Of a stretch of 64,000 nt of DNA, positions 24,727 to 34,764 are shown piece after piece (position 1 is the first letter of the stretch; every line of letters starts with the position of its first letter). The position numbers and the translations under genes were made by a program. The notes beneath the pieces are model-generated. The model saw only the letters and a list, made by a program, of their open reading frames with translations, was not told the origin of the DNA and searched no databases. This DNA is from Planococcus citri (taxonomy: Eukaryota > Arthropoda > Insecta > Hemiptera > Pseudococcidae). Location of the stretch: positions 13,020,001-13,084,000 of the forward strand of contig NC_088679.1 in NCBI RefSeq assembly GCF_950023065.1. Direction: 5' to 3'.

Positions 24727-25830
24727 TTTTTTTTTTTTTTTTTTTTGTTAAACTCCTCGGTCGCACTAGGCGCCGAGGGTTTATTTTAATTAAAAAGAAA
24801 AACAATCTTAATCTTAGGGTTACTAATATTAACTACTATTAATTATTCTAGAATATAGCTATACCTTCACCCCAAGATTAAGACGAGGGACGGGAAGGGG
24901 AATGGGGGGGAGAGTGAGACGGATCGTCCACCCTGACCCAGACCCCTAGGCGGTTGCCTAAGGCTCGATCTCTGCCAAGCTCCAGGAGTCGTTATTCACG
25001 CGTACCTGTCTGACAGCAGACTGTGCCCCCGACCTATCTCTGGGGGAAGTTTGAAGGGGGAGTGATTTCGCCTAGGGGTGATCCCAACAAGTTGGGGCCC
25101 CCAGTTAAAAGACCGTGAGTACATTGGGATATTTGTGGGGCGGTCAGCCCACTTGCTGCTTGCTTCTCACCAACCGCCCACAATGAAGATTGCTATGATT
25201 TTCTATGCTAGATTAAAGTTACTATATACAATTTTAGATATCTTGATCCAGGACTGTCTTCAAACTGCGACATCTGGATGTTTGGATAACTTTTCTGTAT
25301 TTGGGTATCATTATTTTGGGGATTAATAAAAATGAAAGATATTAAAAAATAAAAAGGTATAAAAATGTATGAAAAGGTACAATATTTACAGTTATTTTAA
25401 ATATTTACGTTAAGTATTTTGAGTTTATCAGGCCATATCTAGACAAACTAAATTACACCTGAAACCCTAATTACAAACATTTACATGAACATATATATAA
25501 AGTGGAGGGTGTCTATTTATAATTTATTGGCACCAACCACCTCTTACAAACTAAATATAGAGAAAAAGGTATTTATTTACATTTTAATGCTAAGGTCTAA
25601 ATCGGGAATCAGGTTGTCGCTTAGTACTGGCTACACATATCTTCTCAATTGGGTGCACACTCGGACTGTGATTGGAGAATTCTTGAAGAACTCTATAATT
25701 GCGTGTCTTACAAGATTCCAATCCATTTTGTCCAATCCGCAGCCCAAATCAACAAATACATGAAAAGGAAAAATCAATGTGAAATCGCATCGTCAGCTAT
25801 CTTCCACGAAAAATCATAAGTTACTTGAAC
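24727..25830 (-). mobile_element. Minus-strand poly(A) retroelement fragment
   Basis: A T-run of about 20 bases starting near 24728 is a poly(A) tail on the minus strand. It is followed by a moderately GC-rich stretch (24750-25140) unlike its surroundings, and further upstream by a minus-strand coding-like remnant. This arrangement fits the 3' end of a non-LTR element or a retrocopy inserted into the MITE at 24647. The 5' limit is uncertain and the family was not identified. Confidence 0.55.
25585..25806 (-). pseudogene. Coding-like remnant of the minus-strand element
   Basis: On the minus strand a frame reads DLGCGLDKMDWNLVRHAII, then EFFKNSPITVRVCTQLRRYV, a stop, then PVLSDNLIPDLDLSIKM and a second stop. 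Composition is protein-like and not low-complexity. I do not recognise the family. It lies upstream of the poly(A) tail in the same orientation, so the end of a retroelement protein is the simplest reading. The internal stop marks it as dead. Confidence 0.4.
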
Positions 25831-25949
25831 CAAGATTCAAAAGTTCCAACAACCAGCACGAATCTTGCATCAAGTAACGCACTCTAGCAACGATTTTATT
25901 CAGATAGGAAGAGTTCCTATCTAATATAGGAGTACCTATACCACAAATT

Positions 25950-26640
25950 GCAAAGAAGTTCAGCTTTTTGCTAAAATTGACAAAGTTTTACTTTTAACCT
26001 AAAATTGACAAATCTCACTTTTATTACAAAAATTACTCAAAGCCACGCTTTTTTTGCCAAAAATTATCAAAAAATTTCCCTTTTCTTGACAAAATTAAAA
26101 AAAAAATTTTTGTCAATATTTCAAAAAAATTCAGCTTTTTGTTAGAATTGTACAAATGTTTCTTGACAAAAATTCTTGCTTTTTTGCAAAATTTATAATT
26201 ATAAGAGTCTCACTTCTTCTACAAAAATTACTCAAAAGTCTCGCTTTTTTTGCCCGAAACTTTCAAAAAGGTTTTTGTTGGACAATAGTTCTCAAAAAGT
26301 CTTACTTTTGACTAAAATTCTATTCCTTACTTTTGAACAAAAGTCTTCCTTTTTGAAAAATTTACAAAAGTTTGTCATTTTTTTTGCAGAAAATTCCGAA
26401 AAATGCCAAAAAACCTTGGTTTTTTGACAAAAATTGTAAAAAAGCACATTTTTTGCCAATAATTGCCAAAATGTTCTACTTTTTGCTATCTAAAATTGTC
26501 TATCTTACGCGTTTTTGACAAAAATCTATAATAATTCTCATGTTTCAAAAATTGTTGCTCTTTAGAAAAATTGCAGAGACTATTTGGTTTTTTGCAAAAA
26601 TTTCTGAAAAAAAGTCTTTTTCATGCCAAAAATTGCCCTA
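25950..26640. repeat. Third locus of the TTTTTGCCAAAATTG minisatellite
   Basis: Units with CTTTTTGCYAAAATTGACAAA and ACAAAAATTACTCAAAA repeat every 29-40 bp. This is the same degenerate family as 5480-6900. A (CAT)n tract follows at 26642-26657. Confidence 0.65.
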
Positions 26641-26767
26641 TCATCATCATCATCATCAAAAGTGTATTTAACGACATCAAATGTCTTGGCCTTTAACATC
26701 AACAATACAGAAATTAAATTACCAAAAAAATTGTAACAATAATATAGCCGAAAATATAACAACAAAA

Positions 26768-27160
26768 CAGAGATGTTGTGATTCTCAGGCTAAAATAATC
26801 ACAGTTCTCAAAAGCTCGATTCTACAATTTTTATAATAGAATTGCTTGTTTGCGGTTCCTTCCGCATAGGAACTGCGGTTCTTCTCTCGGTTCTCATTTA
26901 CGGTTCCCATTTTTTTTTTAAATTTTGAAAACAGACTGATAATTGAACAAAGCAACAAACCAGAGATGTTGCAAATTCTCAGGCTTAAAGAATAATATGC
27001 AGTTCTCAAAAAGTGTGATTCTACGATTTTTATAGTAGAATCTCTTGTTTGCAGTTCCCTATGCATAGGAACTGCGGTTCTTCTTCTGGTTCTCATTTGC
27101 AGTTCCCATTTTTTTTTTCAGATTTTGAAAACAGACCGATAATTGAGCAAAGCAACAAAC
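26768..27160. repeat. Two tandem copies of a 193-bp unit
   Basis: The block beginning CAGAGATGTTG at 26768 restarts at 26961. Both copies contain ATTCTCAGGCT, GCATAGGAACTGCGGTTCTT, GGTTCTCATTT, TTTTGAAAACAGAC and GCAACAAAC. Later fragments (GAACTGCAAAA, near 27300-27420) resemble the same unit. The minus frame 26785-27096 runs through both copies and is a repeat product. Confidence 0.8.
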
Positions 27161-27503
27161 AAAATTTTGCATTACTCTTCACCATCTTTAGTTCTACAGT
27201 CTACACCTGTACTACTTAATTAGGGGGGAAATTGAAGAAATCAACTGAAGAATTTCACATTTATTTGGCAAAATCTTGAAAATTTGGGAACCGCAATATG
27301 TAGAGAACTGCAAAATTGTGCTTTGCAATTCTCATCCTGACGTGAGAACTGCAAAAGAGCCACAGTTTGGAACCGTGACTCTGTGGTTCTATTAGCGATT
27401 CTTTACGCGATTCGAATCGCAACAACCCTGCAGCAAAATGATAGAATCTCAACAAAAGTATAGCAAAATTCACAGAAATATAACAAAGTTCAACAAAAAT
27501 ATA

Positions 27504-27680
27504 GAGTGGAAGTGTAATAACTCAAAGTCAGTTTACTTGAAAACTCGGGCTACGTGAAGGTCTGTTTCTTCAAACTCCCCATAAGACTCTATGCAAAAAT
27601 CACATCTTTATCTCGAAAAACTTGGATAACTCAAAGTCAACATCTTCTCCCTTTAGCTTCAAGTTATCGCGATTCCACTG
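27504..27680. mobile_element. Pogo-like MITE with imperfect TIRs
   Basis: The right end, read on the minus strand, is CAGTGGAATCGCGATAACTT. The left end is AGAGTGGAAGTGTAATAACT, also followed by CAAAGTC. TA flanks both sides (27502-27503 and 27681-27682). Internal blocks (AAACTCCCCATAAGACTC, AAACTTGGATAACTCAAAG) recur in inverted orientation at 62490-62681, so this is a dispersed family. Confidence 0.6.
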
Positions 27681-27858
27681 TAGTAAAATTTCAACAAAGC
27701 AAAACAGATAAGTTATAACAAATCATAAATCCCTGCATGAATTAGGAATAGGAAAAACTTTTCACACATTTCTTCTTCATCTTCATGTACTTGCATGCAT
27801 TCAAAATTTTCACCGAGTGTTTCAGTTTTGATTATTTCATATTGTACTTTACATGAAT

Positions 27859-28176
27859 CTATAATACCGAGCGATGTTGGATTCTCACATTCACATTAAG
27901 ATGCGTGTCATATTTTTTGGGGAATTTTTCAGTTAAAAGTGATCTATGAGTGAATGTAGTATGTTCAGGAATAGTTTTAGTTGGAACAATGAATTGATAC
28001 TGTTTATAAAAGCTTTCAATCTGAGGTATGTTGAGTGGATCAAGTCGCAGTGAAACTATGAACTTTTTTGTTCTGTATCCAAATGCTTTGTATGTGTTAT
28101 ATTTGTGTTGAAGATGAGAGTGGAATGTTTTGAAATGATTTATATGACTAGTAGGTATTATTGGCAATTTTGACAT
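27859..28176 (-). CDS. Unrecognised 105-codon open frame
   Basis: The frame is uninterrupted and its composition (for example NTYKAFGYRTKKFIVSLRLD and NIPQIESFYKQYQFIVPTK) is not low-complexity, unlike most frames here. No domain, signal peptide or membrane segment is recognised. No splice sites, promoter or neighbours support expression. It may be an eroded transposon frame, an isolated exon, or chance in AT-rich DNA. Confidence 0.2.
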   Translation of the reverse strand: MSKLPIIPTSHINHFKTFHSHLQHKYNTYKAFGYRTKKFIVSLRLDPLNIPQIESFYKQYQFIVPTKTIPEHTTFTHRSLLTEKFPKKYDTHLNVNVRIQHRSVL

Positions 28177-28219
28177 AATTATTGTTTTAGAGCTTTATGC
28201 CTTTTCCCCTGGATTCAAC

Positions 28220-28470
28220 GAATATGAATCAGATCTTATCTGATCAAACAGGACTAAAAAAGTAAGCTCACATCTCATCCAATAGGTCTGCATAGGTTTG
28301 GTCAGATATGATCAATTTTCTGTAGGGTCCTATTTTGATTTTCCCTCTCGGCCTCGGTGCCTAAAAGAAAAGTGATGAGATCTAATTAAATCTGTGTTGA
28401 CCTTTTTTAGTTGGATCTGAGAGGAGCTGTTTAGACAGCGGTTTGATCTGATCAGATCAGATCAGATCAG
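28220..28470. repeat. GATCA-rich stretch with hairpins
   Basis: ATCAGAT and ATCTGAT form a hairpin near 28228-28244. A (GATCA)n run lies at about 28444-28469. TCTGATCAAAC near 28240 is mirrored by GTTTGATCTGATC near 28440, possibly the ends of a small inverted-repeat element. Confidence 0.4.
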
Positions 28471-29730
28471 GAAATTGTCTAGATGCAATTTTATCCATGA
28501 CCATACCTGATTAGGTAATTTTTTTTCCTAACAAAGGAAGTATCCTAACCAGCATAATAATTTTTGAATCGGACTAGGAGGAATTGAAAAGGGTCTTTGC
28601 TAAAATTATTCATTTTTCAATTTTTGGTGAATTTTCGAAAATTCAAGTTTGGCTTAGCATCTTGAATTTTTGCTGGTGGTATGTTTTTAAGTGCTTTTTC
28701 GGTTCCCCTTTTCCTTTGCCCCCCCCCGGACCTGAAGATGATGAGGCACGTGTTGCTTTAATTGTATGAATGAATTTGAGAAGAGTTGTATAAGTTTTCT
28801 ACCCGTTGTATTGGATCAGATGAGATCATGATCAAGGCATATGCTTGAGCTGACCATAATTTGGCTTGTTTTATTCATCTTTGTACATATATTTTCTTTG
28901 TCGAAATATTCATGTTATAAAATTTTTCTAATGTTTTTTTATTTTATTTTGTTTCAGGTAAGTGGTTGATTCTCATAGCTAATTTCCAGAACTTGATTGA
29001 AAGTAAGTGCAGAGTAATTTATGAATTTGAAGAAGTAATGTTCAATTTATGACAAAAAATTAGCTCCGTGAAAAATTTCATCCGAAAATGAAAAGAAGCC
29101 ACAAAGTCCTAAATAATGCCCAATTGTCTGTACCTTGAAATGGTATATTTTCACAAGTTGCTAGAACGATTAGGAAACTAAAATGATACCATTTTAAGGA
29201 TGAGGGAGGGGGAATATGACACATCTCAAAAGTGAAAAAAACACGTTTTCTCAAAAATGGCCCTATTTCGAGGATCCCTGGTTAAAAGTTATTTTTGGTT
29301 GGTATGTTCAAAATGTTTCTGGCTGGGCTCTTCTTATTCATAAATAAACTTGCTCATTATTTTTTGATCGAAATTCAAATTAAGTATATTTTTTTTTTGT
29401 GTATTGTTCATAAATTTATTTCTCGATGTGTTTTTTTCTGTGATAAGAGAAGGGGTGGATTCATACCTTAATTACTTTTAATTAAGAGGCAAATTTTTGA
29501 CTAAAAATAATTCATAATACGATGTTAGCATTCGAGTATAAAAATGGGTATTTTTGAAGGGGAAAAAATGATTTCTAGAAATTTAACTTTTCAAATCAGG
29601 TCTCAGGAGATTTTTGTATAAAAACGTAAGCCCTTTTCGAATCCTTAATCCATATTGGTTGTCGACCACTTTGATTTTGAAAATTTCATCTTCGCTTTAT
29701 CAAATGACTCATCCCATCTTATCTCTCTAT
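28471..29730. other. Unique sequence, no gene recognised
   Basis: No coding family was recognised. It contains the second recursive-splice-like site (listed separately) and leads into the candidate exon region. Confidence 0.35.
28930..28963 (+). promoter_or_regulatory. Candidate recursive splice site (zero-length exon)
   Basis: A long pyrimidine-rich tract (TTTTTTTATTTTATTTTG) leads to TTTCAG and is followed directly by the donor GTAAGT. The junction is 28957/28958. The fused acceptor and consensus donor match the ratchet-site signature closely, and better than the site at 7961. No transcript evidence is available. Confidence 0.5.
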
Positions 29731-29733
29731 CAG

Positions 29734-29898
29734 TCGACTTCGATCAATCGAAATACAAAGTAAGTAGGCTTTACGTCAAGTTAACACTAAAAGCACAAAG
29801 TATGGAATTTCCAAGTATTTTTCACGACCTCGAATTCACACGAGTGTGTGACGATTTGCGTCATTCAGGACGAAAAAATACCACCGCTGCTAAAGCAG
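29734..29898 (+). other. Possible small exons with consensus donors
   Basis: TATCTCTCTATCAG ends at 29733. The donor GTAAGT begins at 29760, which would bound a 26-nt microexon at 29734-29759. Separately, an ATG at 29802 in reasonable context opens a frame (MEFPSIFHDLEFTRVCDDLR, then HSGRKNTTAAKA) that ends at a CAG|GTAAGA donor after 29898. I do not recognise the peptide. The two signals could also be coincidental. Confidence 0.2.
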
Positions 29899-29899
29899 G

Positions 29900-31835
29900 T
29901 AAGATTTCCGAATCTCTTGTCCATTTACTTAAGCCCATTTTCGCTTCTTTAAGCATCTGTTGTACACTTTGGAAACCCAAATCGCCATAAAACTGTCAAC
30001 ATATTTTTGAAAAACTCCTGTTCTTGTCGTCGTCGTCGTCGCAATAGAATCATCGGAGAGCTGTTCCTATATGTATTTTCGCACGAACCTCTATCTACTC
30101 GTATTCAAGCTGGTAAAGTTTCGATACTACAATAAATTTGTTGACGCACATATTAAAGTCTAACGCGTGTAAGGCCTTCATTTTATTTCTCAAAACCGCG
30201 CACTATAGCTCGGTCAATTTATAGTAAGAAGATAAATCCGTTACAATAACGAAGAGGCGGTTTTTCTTTGAAATGGAATGTGTCTCGTGTGTGAGAGACG
30301 TTTTTGGTATATTGTGCACTGTGTTGCGAGAGAGAAAGAGGCGAAAGACATTTTACGATAGCGGTGTATAGGTAATCGTTGTCAGTAATACGTTTTTAAG
30401 TTAGTATACGGTTAGCGAGATATAAGATTTATGAGGAAAAATTGGAAAAATACACGACGAAGGAGAGTAATTTCATCAGCTTCGTCGTCGTTCCCATTAC
30501 CCTGCTTTTTACGTACCTACTCCAGAGCTCGTATATAGGTATCTACCTTATACTTACTCGTTCCTATACACAGAAGAGCAATATAGCAAGAATATCATCG
30601 CAACAAGGCTCGAATAAACCACCAAGAATGACATTGGTGCGGCGCAATGGCTGAGCGTATAAGGGATGGGGATGAGGCAGGCAAGAAACGTCGTGCTAAC
30701 TCGAAAGGATGGTACACACGGAGGCGCTTATTGAACTAATGTGTACGAATTATTGGGTTTCTTTGGATCCGGGCCAAAGGGAATTCGCGTGCCAAAACGC
30801 CTTCCAAATAATAATAACCGTCGAAGTTGGGCTTTCGTCGATGGTTGCAGGCTCTGCAGAGGAGGGGGCGAGGGGGGGTCACAATGGATCGCGCGTCTTC
30901 TTCTTTTTCATCGTCATCGTCATCGAATTCGCGACGAGCGACTCCTCGATGGGAAAACTATACTTATACCGATAGATACTTTGTGTGTGCTGCGTGTAGT
31001 GTATACTTTCTCGCCGAGTAAGCGAATTAAACAACTATTGTTGGTTTATGTTTTCGAAAATACAAAATCGCGGGCGAGACGGAGAAGGGTGGACTCGGTG
31101 TTCGAATCGTATAAATTATTTATAAGTTGAACCGACTCTAGAAGTATACAAGAGTATAGGTATAAGAGAACAAGGTGCCGAAGCCGCCGGCAGCCCCCTC
31201 ACCCCATCCCAATTCATTCGAGTCGTCGTCGTCGTCGTAGTGAGAAATTCCAAAAGCAAACGTTGCGAAATTAATGGAGAGTAAGGGTTTTACCTTTATT
31301 GCGGTAATTTATGTTGTAATCCGAGTTCGAAGGTGGTTTGTTGGGTATGGGGGCAGAGCAGGTGTGCTTATTGGTTTAAGAAAAATGTATAGTGTACGAT
31401 GTATCGATGCGTCAACGAATAAACTTTGTACCGTTCTATGAGGAATGGTGATGATAGAAGTTGGGTGAGTGTGTTTTTGAAGGGAGGGTGTGTGTTTGAA
31501 AAAAGCATCGAGTAGATCTAATATAAGATGAAGAGGAGTTTGCTGTCTAGATACTCGTAGCTCATTATTTACATACGTGAACAAATTTTAGCTCTTTTAG
31601 CATAATTTGAAATTCTTGCAGAAAATTGAAAACTTGCTGAAGGCTCCAGATTGATTCAAAAATACCGGTTAGTTTTGTTTAAAAATGAGGAATTTACTAC
31701 ATTAGCATTTTTTTTGGAACATTCAAAAATTCACCATCGAATTGGTCAGCTTGGGGGGGGGGGGGGTGGTTTCCTTTTGGAATAGCATCGCATACCAATT
31801 TAATAATTTTGACCCTTCTCCGTCCCATCAACATG
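29900..31835. other. Unique sequence with GTC microsatellites, no gene recognised
   Basis: (GTC)n runs near 30020-30042 and 31210-31232 and a (TCA/TCG)n patch near 30905-30935 produce Ser/Arg-rich frames. A G-run lies near 31752. None resembles a known protein. Confidence 0.4.
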
Positions 31836-32416
31836 CTAATAATTGGTTCTTGAACTCCCCCCCCCCCCCACCAATAACAAAAGTAAAATCAGAACAGTTG
31901 AAATTTTCATGTTTGTCACGCCGCCGCCGCCACCTCCTCCTCCTCCTACCCCTCAGAAGTTGCCAAAGTCCTGCCAGCGTCCTGCTTCATCATTTTAAAA
32001 TTTTGTTAGACACCTTGGAAAGGGATAGGTAATGTTTGAATATGAGTAGGGTGAAAATGGGCAACCTGGCCCAGTTAACGTATCGTCCGCTAGGAGCGGT
32101 AGTTTCGTTTTGTTGATATAGTTGTTGTATTGTCCGCTAGGAGTGATAGTATTGTTCTGTTTTCATTTTCAACCCAGTTAACTATTATTCTTGAAGTGTA
32201 AAATTTTCTTTTTTCCCTGTTTCTTGATTTTAACTTGAAAATCCCCTTTTGTTCTCCTATTTATTGATTTCAACTTTATAAATTTTTTCTTTTGACTCAA
32301 CAAGATTGAATCATTCATTAGTATTCTAATGATTTCCTATCAATTGTTTTGAGTTATCATTGAAGAGAGAAATTTCCCTTTTTCTCTCTTAAGTTTCTTG
32401 ATTTTAATTTGGTATG

Positions 32417-32683
32417 CCCTAGTGACAAGAAATACGCGTTTTAGTCTCACTTTTCAGCTATTACGCCCACGTTTTTTCAAATCTGCTAGCTTTTTTCAAA
32501 TCTGCTGTCAGAATGTTCTACCTGAAACCAGTTTTGTAGAAGTAGACTGCGTTTTTTTACTCCATCCGCACCGGGTTTATGCCATCTCACACTCCAGAGG
32601 GGTCTTTCAAAAATGGGCGTAAGCGCACCAAAAAACGGGGTCTCAGATTTACACAATTGACCGCGTATTTCTTGTCAGTAGGG
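32417..32683. mobile_element. 267-bp MITE nested in the TIR element
   Basis: CCCTAGTGACAAGAAATACG at 32417 is mirrored by CGTATTTCTTGTCAGTAGGG ending at 32683, giving a 22-bp TIR with one mismatch. TGGT occurs near both flanks as a possible target duplication. The enclosed 74-codon frame (32398-32622) has no family resemblance. Confidence 0.7.
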
Positions 32684-32766
32684 TGGTGGTAATTTTTTTT
32701 GTAAAAAAGTCTCATGGGGTCTCAGAGTTACTTATATTTATTGATGTAGTAAATCCATTTCTTGAT

Positions 32767-32817
32767 CATCTTTATGTGAAACCAAATTTTTTCTGTACAT
32801 GGTTTCACATGAAGATG
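32767..32817. repeat. 18-bp hairpin
   Basis: CATCTTTATGTGAAACCA at 32767-32784 pairs with TGGTTTCACATGAAGATG at 32800-32817 with one mismatch and a 15-base loop. It lies inside the 1.6-kb TIR element. Confidence 0.75.
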
Positions 32818-33109
32818 ATAGAGAGTGGATTCAATCTCCTGGCCTTACCTTCTACACTAAGTGCGGCAACTCTATCACATAGACAAACATGAGAATTGAA
32901 ATGAATAGAGACAATTTATTACAATTTCACTCAGTTTTATATCTAAGTAGGTAGGTATTTTCAAAATGATTGTGATAATAATAAAGCTTGGTAAAAAGTA
33001 TAAATATAGAAGGATTGAATTTGAATAAGTCGGTACTTGGATAAATTTGTGAATGATTATTTAATCTTGAGATGAATTTTTGTCTCAATATTGCATGATG
33101 AGAAAAAAA

Positions 33110-33440
33110 TCATTGCGAGATCGAATAATATTCTCGATCATGTATGAAGATGAACTTATAAATCAATATTAATTGATCTTGAACATCTAATAATGATTTG
33201 AAAATTCGTCTTCATACATGATTGAGAAAATTATTCTATTGAGTATTGTATTTGTTTATTCTATACAATATTCTCACAAAAATCCATCTCAAAATCTAAT
33301 AAATGATTTATGAATTCATCTTCATATAGGATCGATCATGTAAGATCTACCTTAATAATATTTTCATTCGAGTATGAAGATGGATTCATAAGAGAAAAAA
33401 AGTAGTGTGAAGATGGATTCAGAAGAAAAAAAATAAGACA
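33110..33440. repeat. Cluster of inverted repeats around CATGTATGAAGATGAA
   Basis: About 30-bp arms at 33124-33153 and 33206-33235 are imperfect complements. Further copies of the TATGAAGATGGATTCATAA type follow to 33425 in both orientations. The cluster sits near the right end of the 1.6-kb element and could form nested stem-loops. Confidence 0.6.
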
Positions 33441-33642
33441 TGTGAAATCGTTTCTCCCTCACTTCATTTATTTCTCACAATTCATAGAAAAAAATCTAAT
33501 TTCCAGGTTTTAATCAACTTGTATCTGAAAAATAAATGCATTTCCTAAATAGTCATAGATGAAAACATAACAATCGATATGTCACACCTAGCGGACGATA
33601 CGTTAACTGGGCCAGGTTGCCCATTTTCACCCTACTAATATA

Positions 33643-33858
33643 CAGGGTGTCCAGAAATATCGTGAACCCCAAAGAAAGTTTTTTAAATTAAAAATATAGG
33701 TTGGCAATGTGAAATAGATGCAGATAATTGGTGCAATGTTATCACCTTAGTCTAACAACCAATCATGTGCTATCATTATTAGGTATCATTCAGTGTGATC
33801 AACTGAAATATTTAGCAGAAAACCTTTTTAGGGGTTCACAATATTTCTGGGCACCCTA
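33643..33858. mobile_element. Complete 215-bp MITE
   Basis: The 27-bp TIRs start AGGGTGTCCAGAAATATCGT at 33644 and end ATATTTCTGGGCACCCT at 33857. TATA/GTATA flanks suggest a TA-type target. It sits about 6 bp from the end of the 1.6-kb element. A left-half copy lies at 24647. Confidence 0.8.
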
Positions 33859-34149
33859 GGTATACTTGAATCGAATTTTTTAATATCATTTTTGCTTTTT
33901 CAAAAAACCTGTTCGACTCTGGGAAAGTGGGAACAACATTTCGTGGACGTAGAAAAAAATCAAAAAATGGGGAATTACGCTCTCATGAAATTCTGTAACT
34001 CCAGGGGAATGAGTGCAAAAAAAAAACCAGAATTTCAAAATAAGAGCTACCCAATAAGTTACATTTGGCGGGGGGTGGGGGTGGGGGTGTTTATAATTGC
34101 AGGATTATTACACCAGTTTCATTGTTCTATTTTCAAGATACGGGTAATT

Positions 34150-34650
34150 CTCGGTCAAGATTTTCACTGCACTGTCTATATCATTTGTTGATTGTGCAAT
34201 TGTTGATATTGGGTCACTTTGTCCTTCCAACATATCCATCATAACTTGAAAATTTCAAAATGTTTTTGGATAAGTACGTAGTCTTTTTCATTGAATTTGA
34301 AATTTTTTTCTATTGATTTAAGCTGCTCTTTTATGAAAATTGCAGGTTCATTTTCAGTTTTCAATTTTTATAATAGGTCTTGGATTAGTTTAGGTTTTAA
34401 TCTTCTGTTTATTGTTGGTAAAAGAATATCACGTAAATTTGACAATTTTGACATATTACAATAATATGTATTCATACTTAAAATTAGAGCATGAGTGTAC
34501 AGATCTGTTACATTTAATTCTCTGTGTATTTGTTTCTTGGAATTACTGGTTTTCACCACTTCTTAGGTGGGGTTGATTTCAATTGGTTCAGGTGTTTTTG
34601 GATTTGAGGATGAATTTTGGGTTTGAAAAATATTGGTATTAATAGAAGAA
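34150..34650 (-). pseudogene. Degraded minus-strand frame of unknown family
   Basis: One minus-strand frame stays protein-like across about 480 bp with only a few stops. It reads NTNIFQTQNSSSNPKTPEPI, then (after a stop) VKTSNSKKQIHRELNVTDLY, NLRDILLPTINRRLKPKLIQ, a stop, and KLKTENEPAIFIKEQLKSIE. The longest clean piece is 34368-34559. It looks like the eroded frame of a mobile element or a processed gene. No catalytic motif is recognised, and the region is absent from copy B at 37.5 kb. Confidence 0.4.
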
Positions 34651-34764
34651 ATTGAGCACCCAATGAACAGAAATTTAAATGCAAAGCCCTTGAAAATGTA
34701 ACAAACGATACGTCACACATAATTTAATGTTTTTTTGAAATCTTCACTCTGTTCAGGGCGATGG

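Larger units (their letters stand above)
32045..33636. mobile_element. 1.6-kb TIR element, non-autonomous
   Basis: The ends at 32045-32094 and 33587-33636 are near-perfect 50-bp inverted repeats (AGTAGGGTGAAAATGGGCAA and onward to CGTCCGCTAGG). A second direct copy of TGTCCGCTAGGAGTGATAGT lies at about 32131, so the terminal region is partly duplicated. TA-containing flanks are consistent with a TA target. The paralogous copy at 37.76 kb lacks the element. No transposase frame is present. The interior is AT-rich with several hairpins and one nested MITE. The superfamily is uncertain. Confidence 0.8.
31840..34760 (+). repeat. Copy A of an inverted duplicated segment, invaded by elements
   Basis: Three pieces of this interval match, as reverse complement, consecutive parts of 37430-37960. 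They are 31840-32044 (CCTCAGAAGTTGCCAA, GTTAGACACCTTGGAAA), 33859-34065 (CCTGTTCGACTCTGGGAA, AATAAGAGCTAC) and 34640-34760 (AATGAACAGAAATTTAAAT). The material between these pieces, 32045-33858 and roughly 34070-34640, is absent from copy B and was inserted later. Confidence 0.75.
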
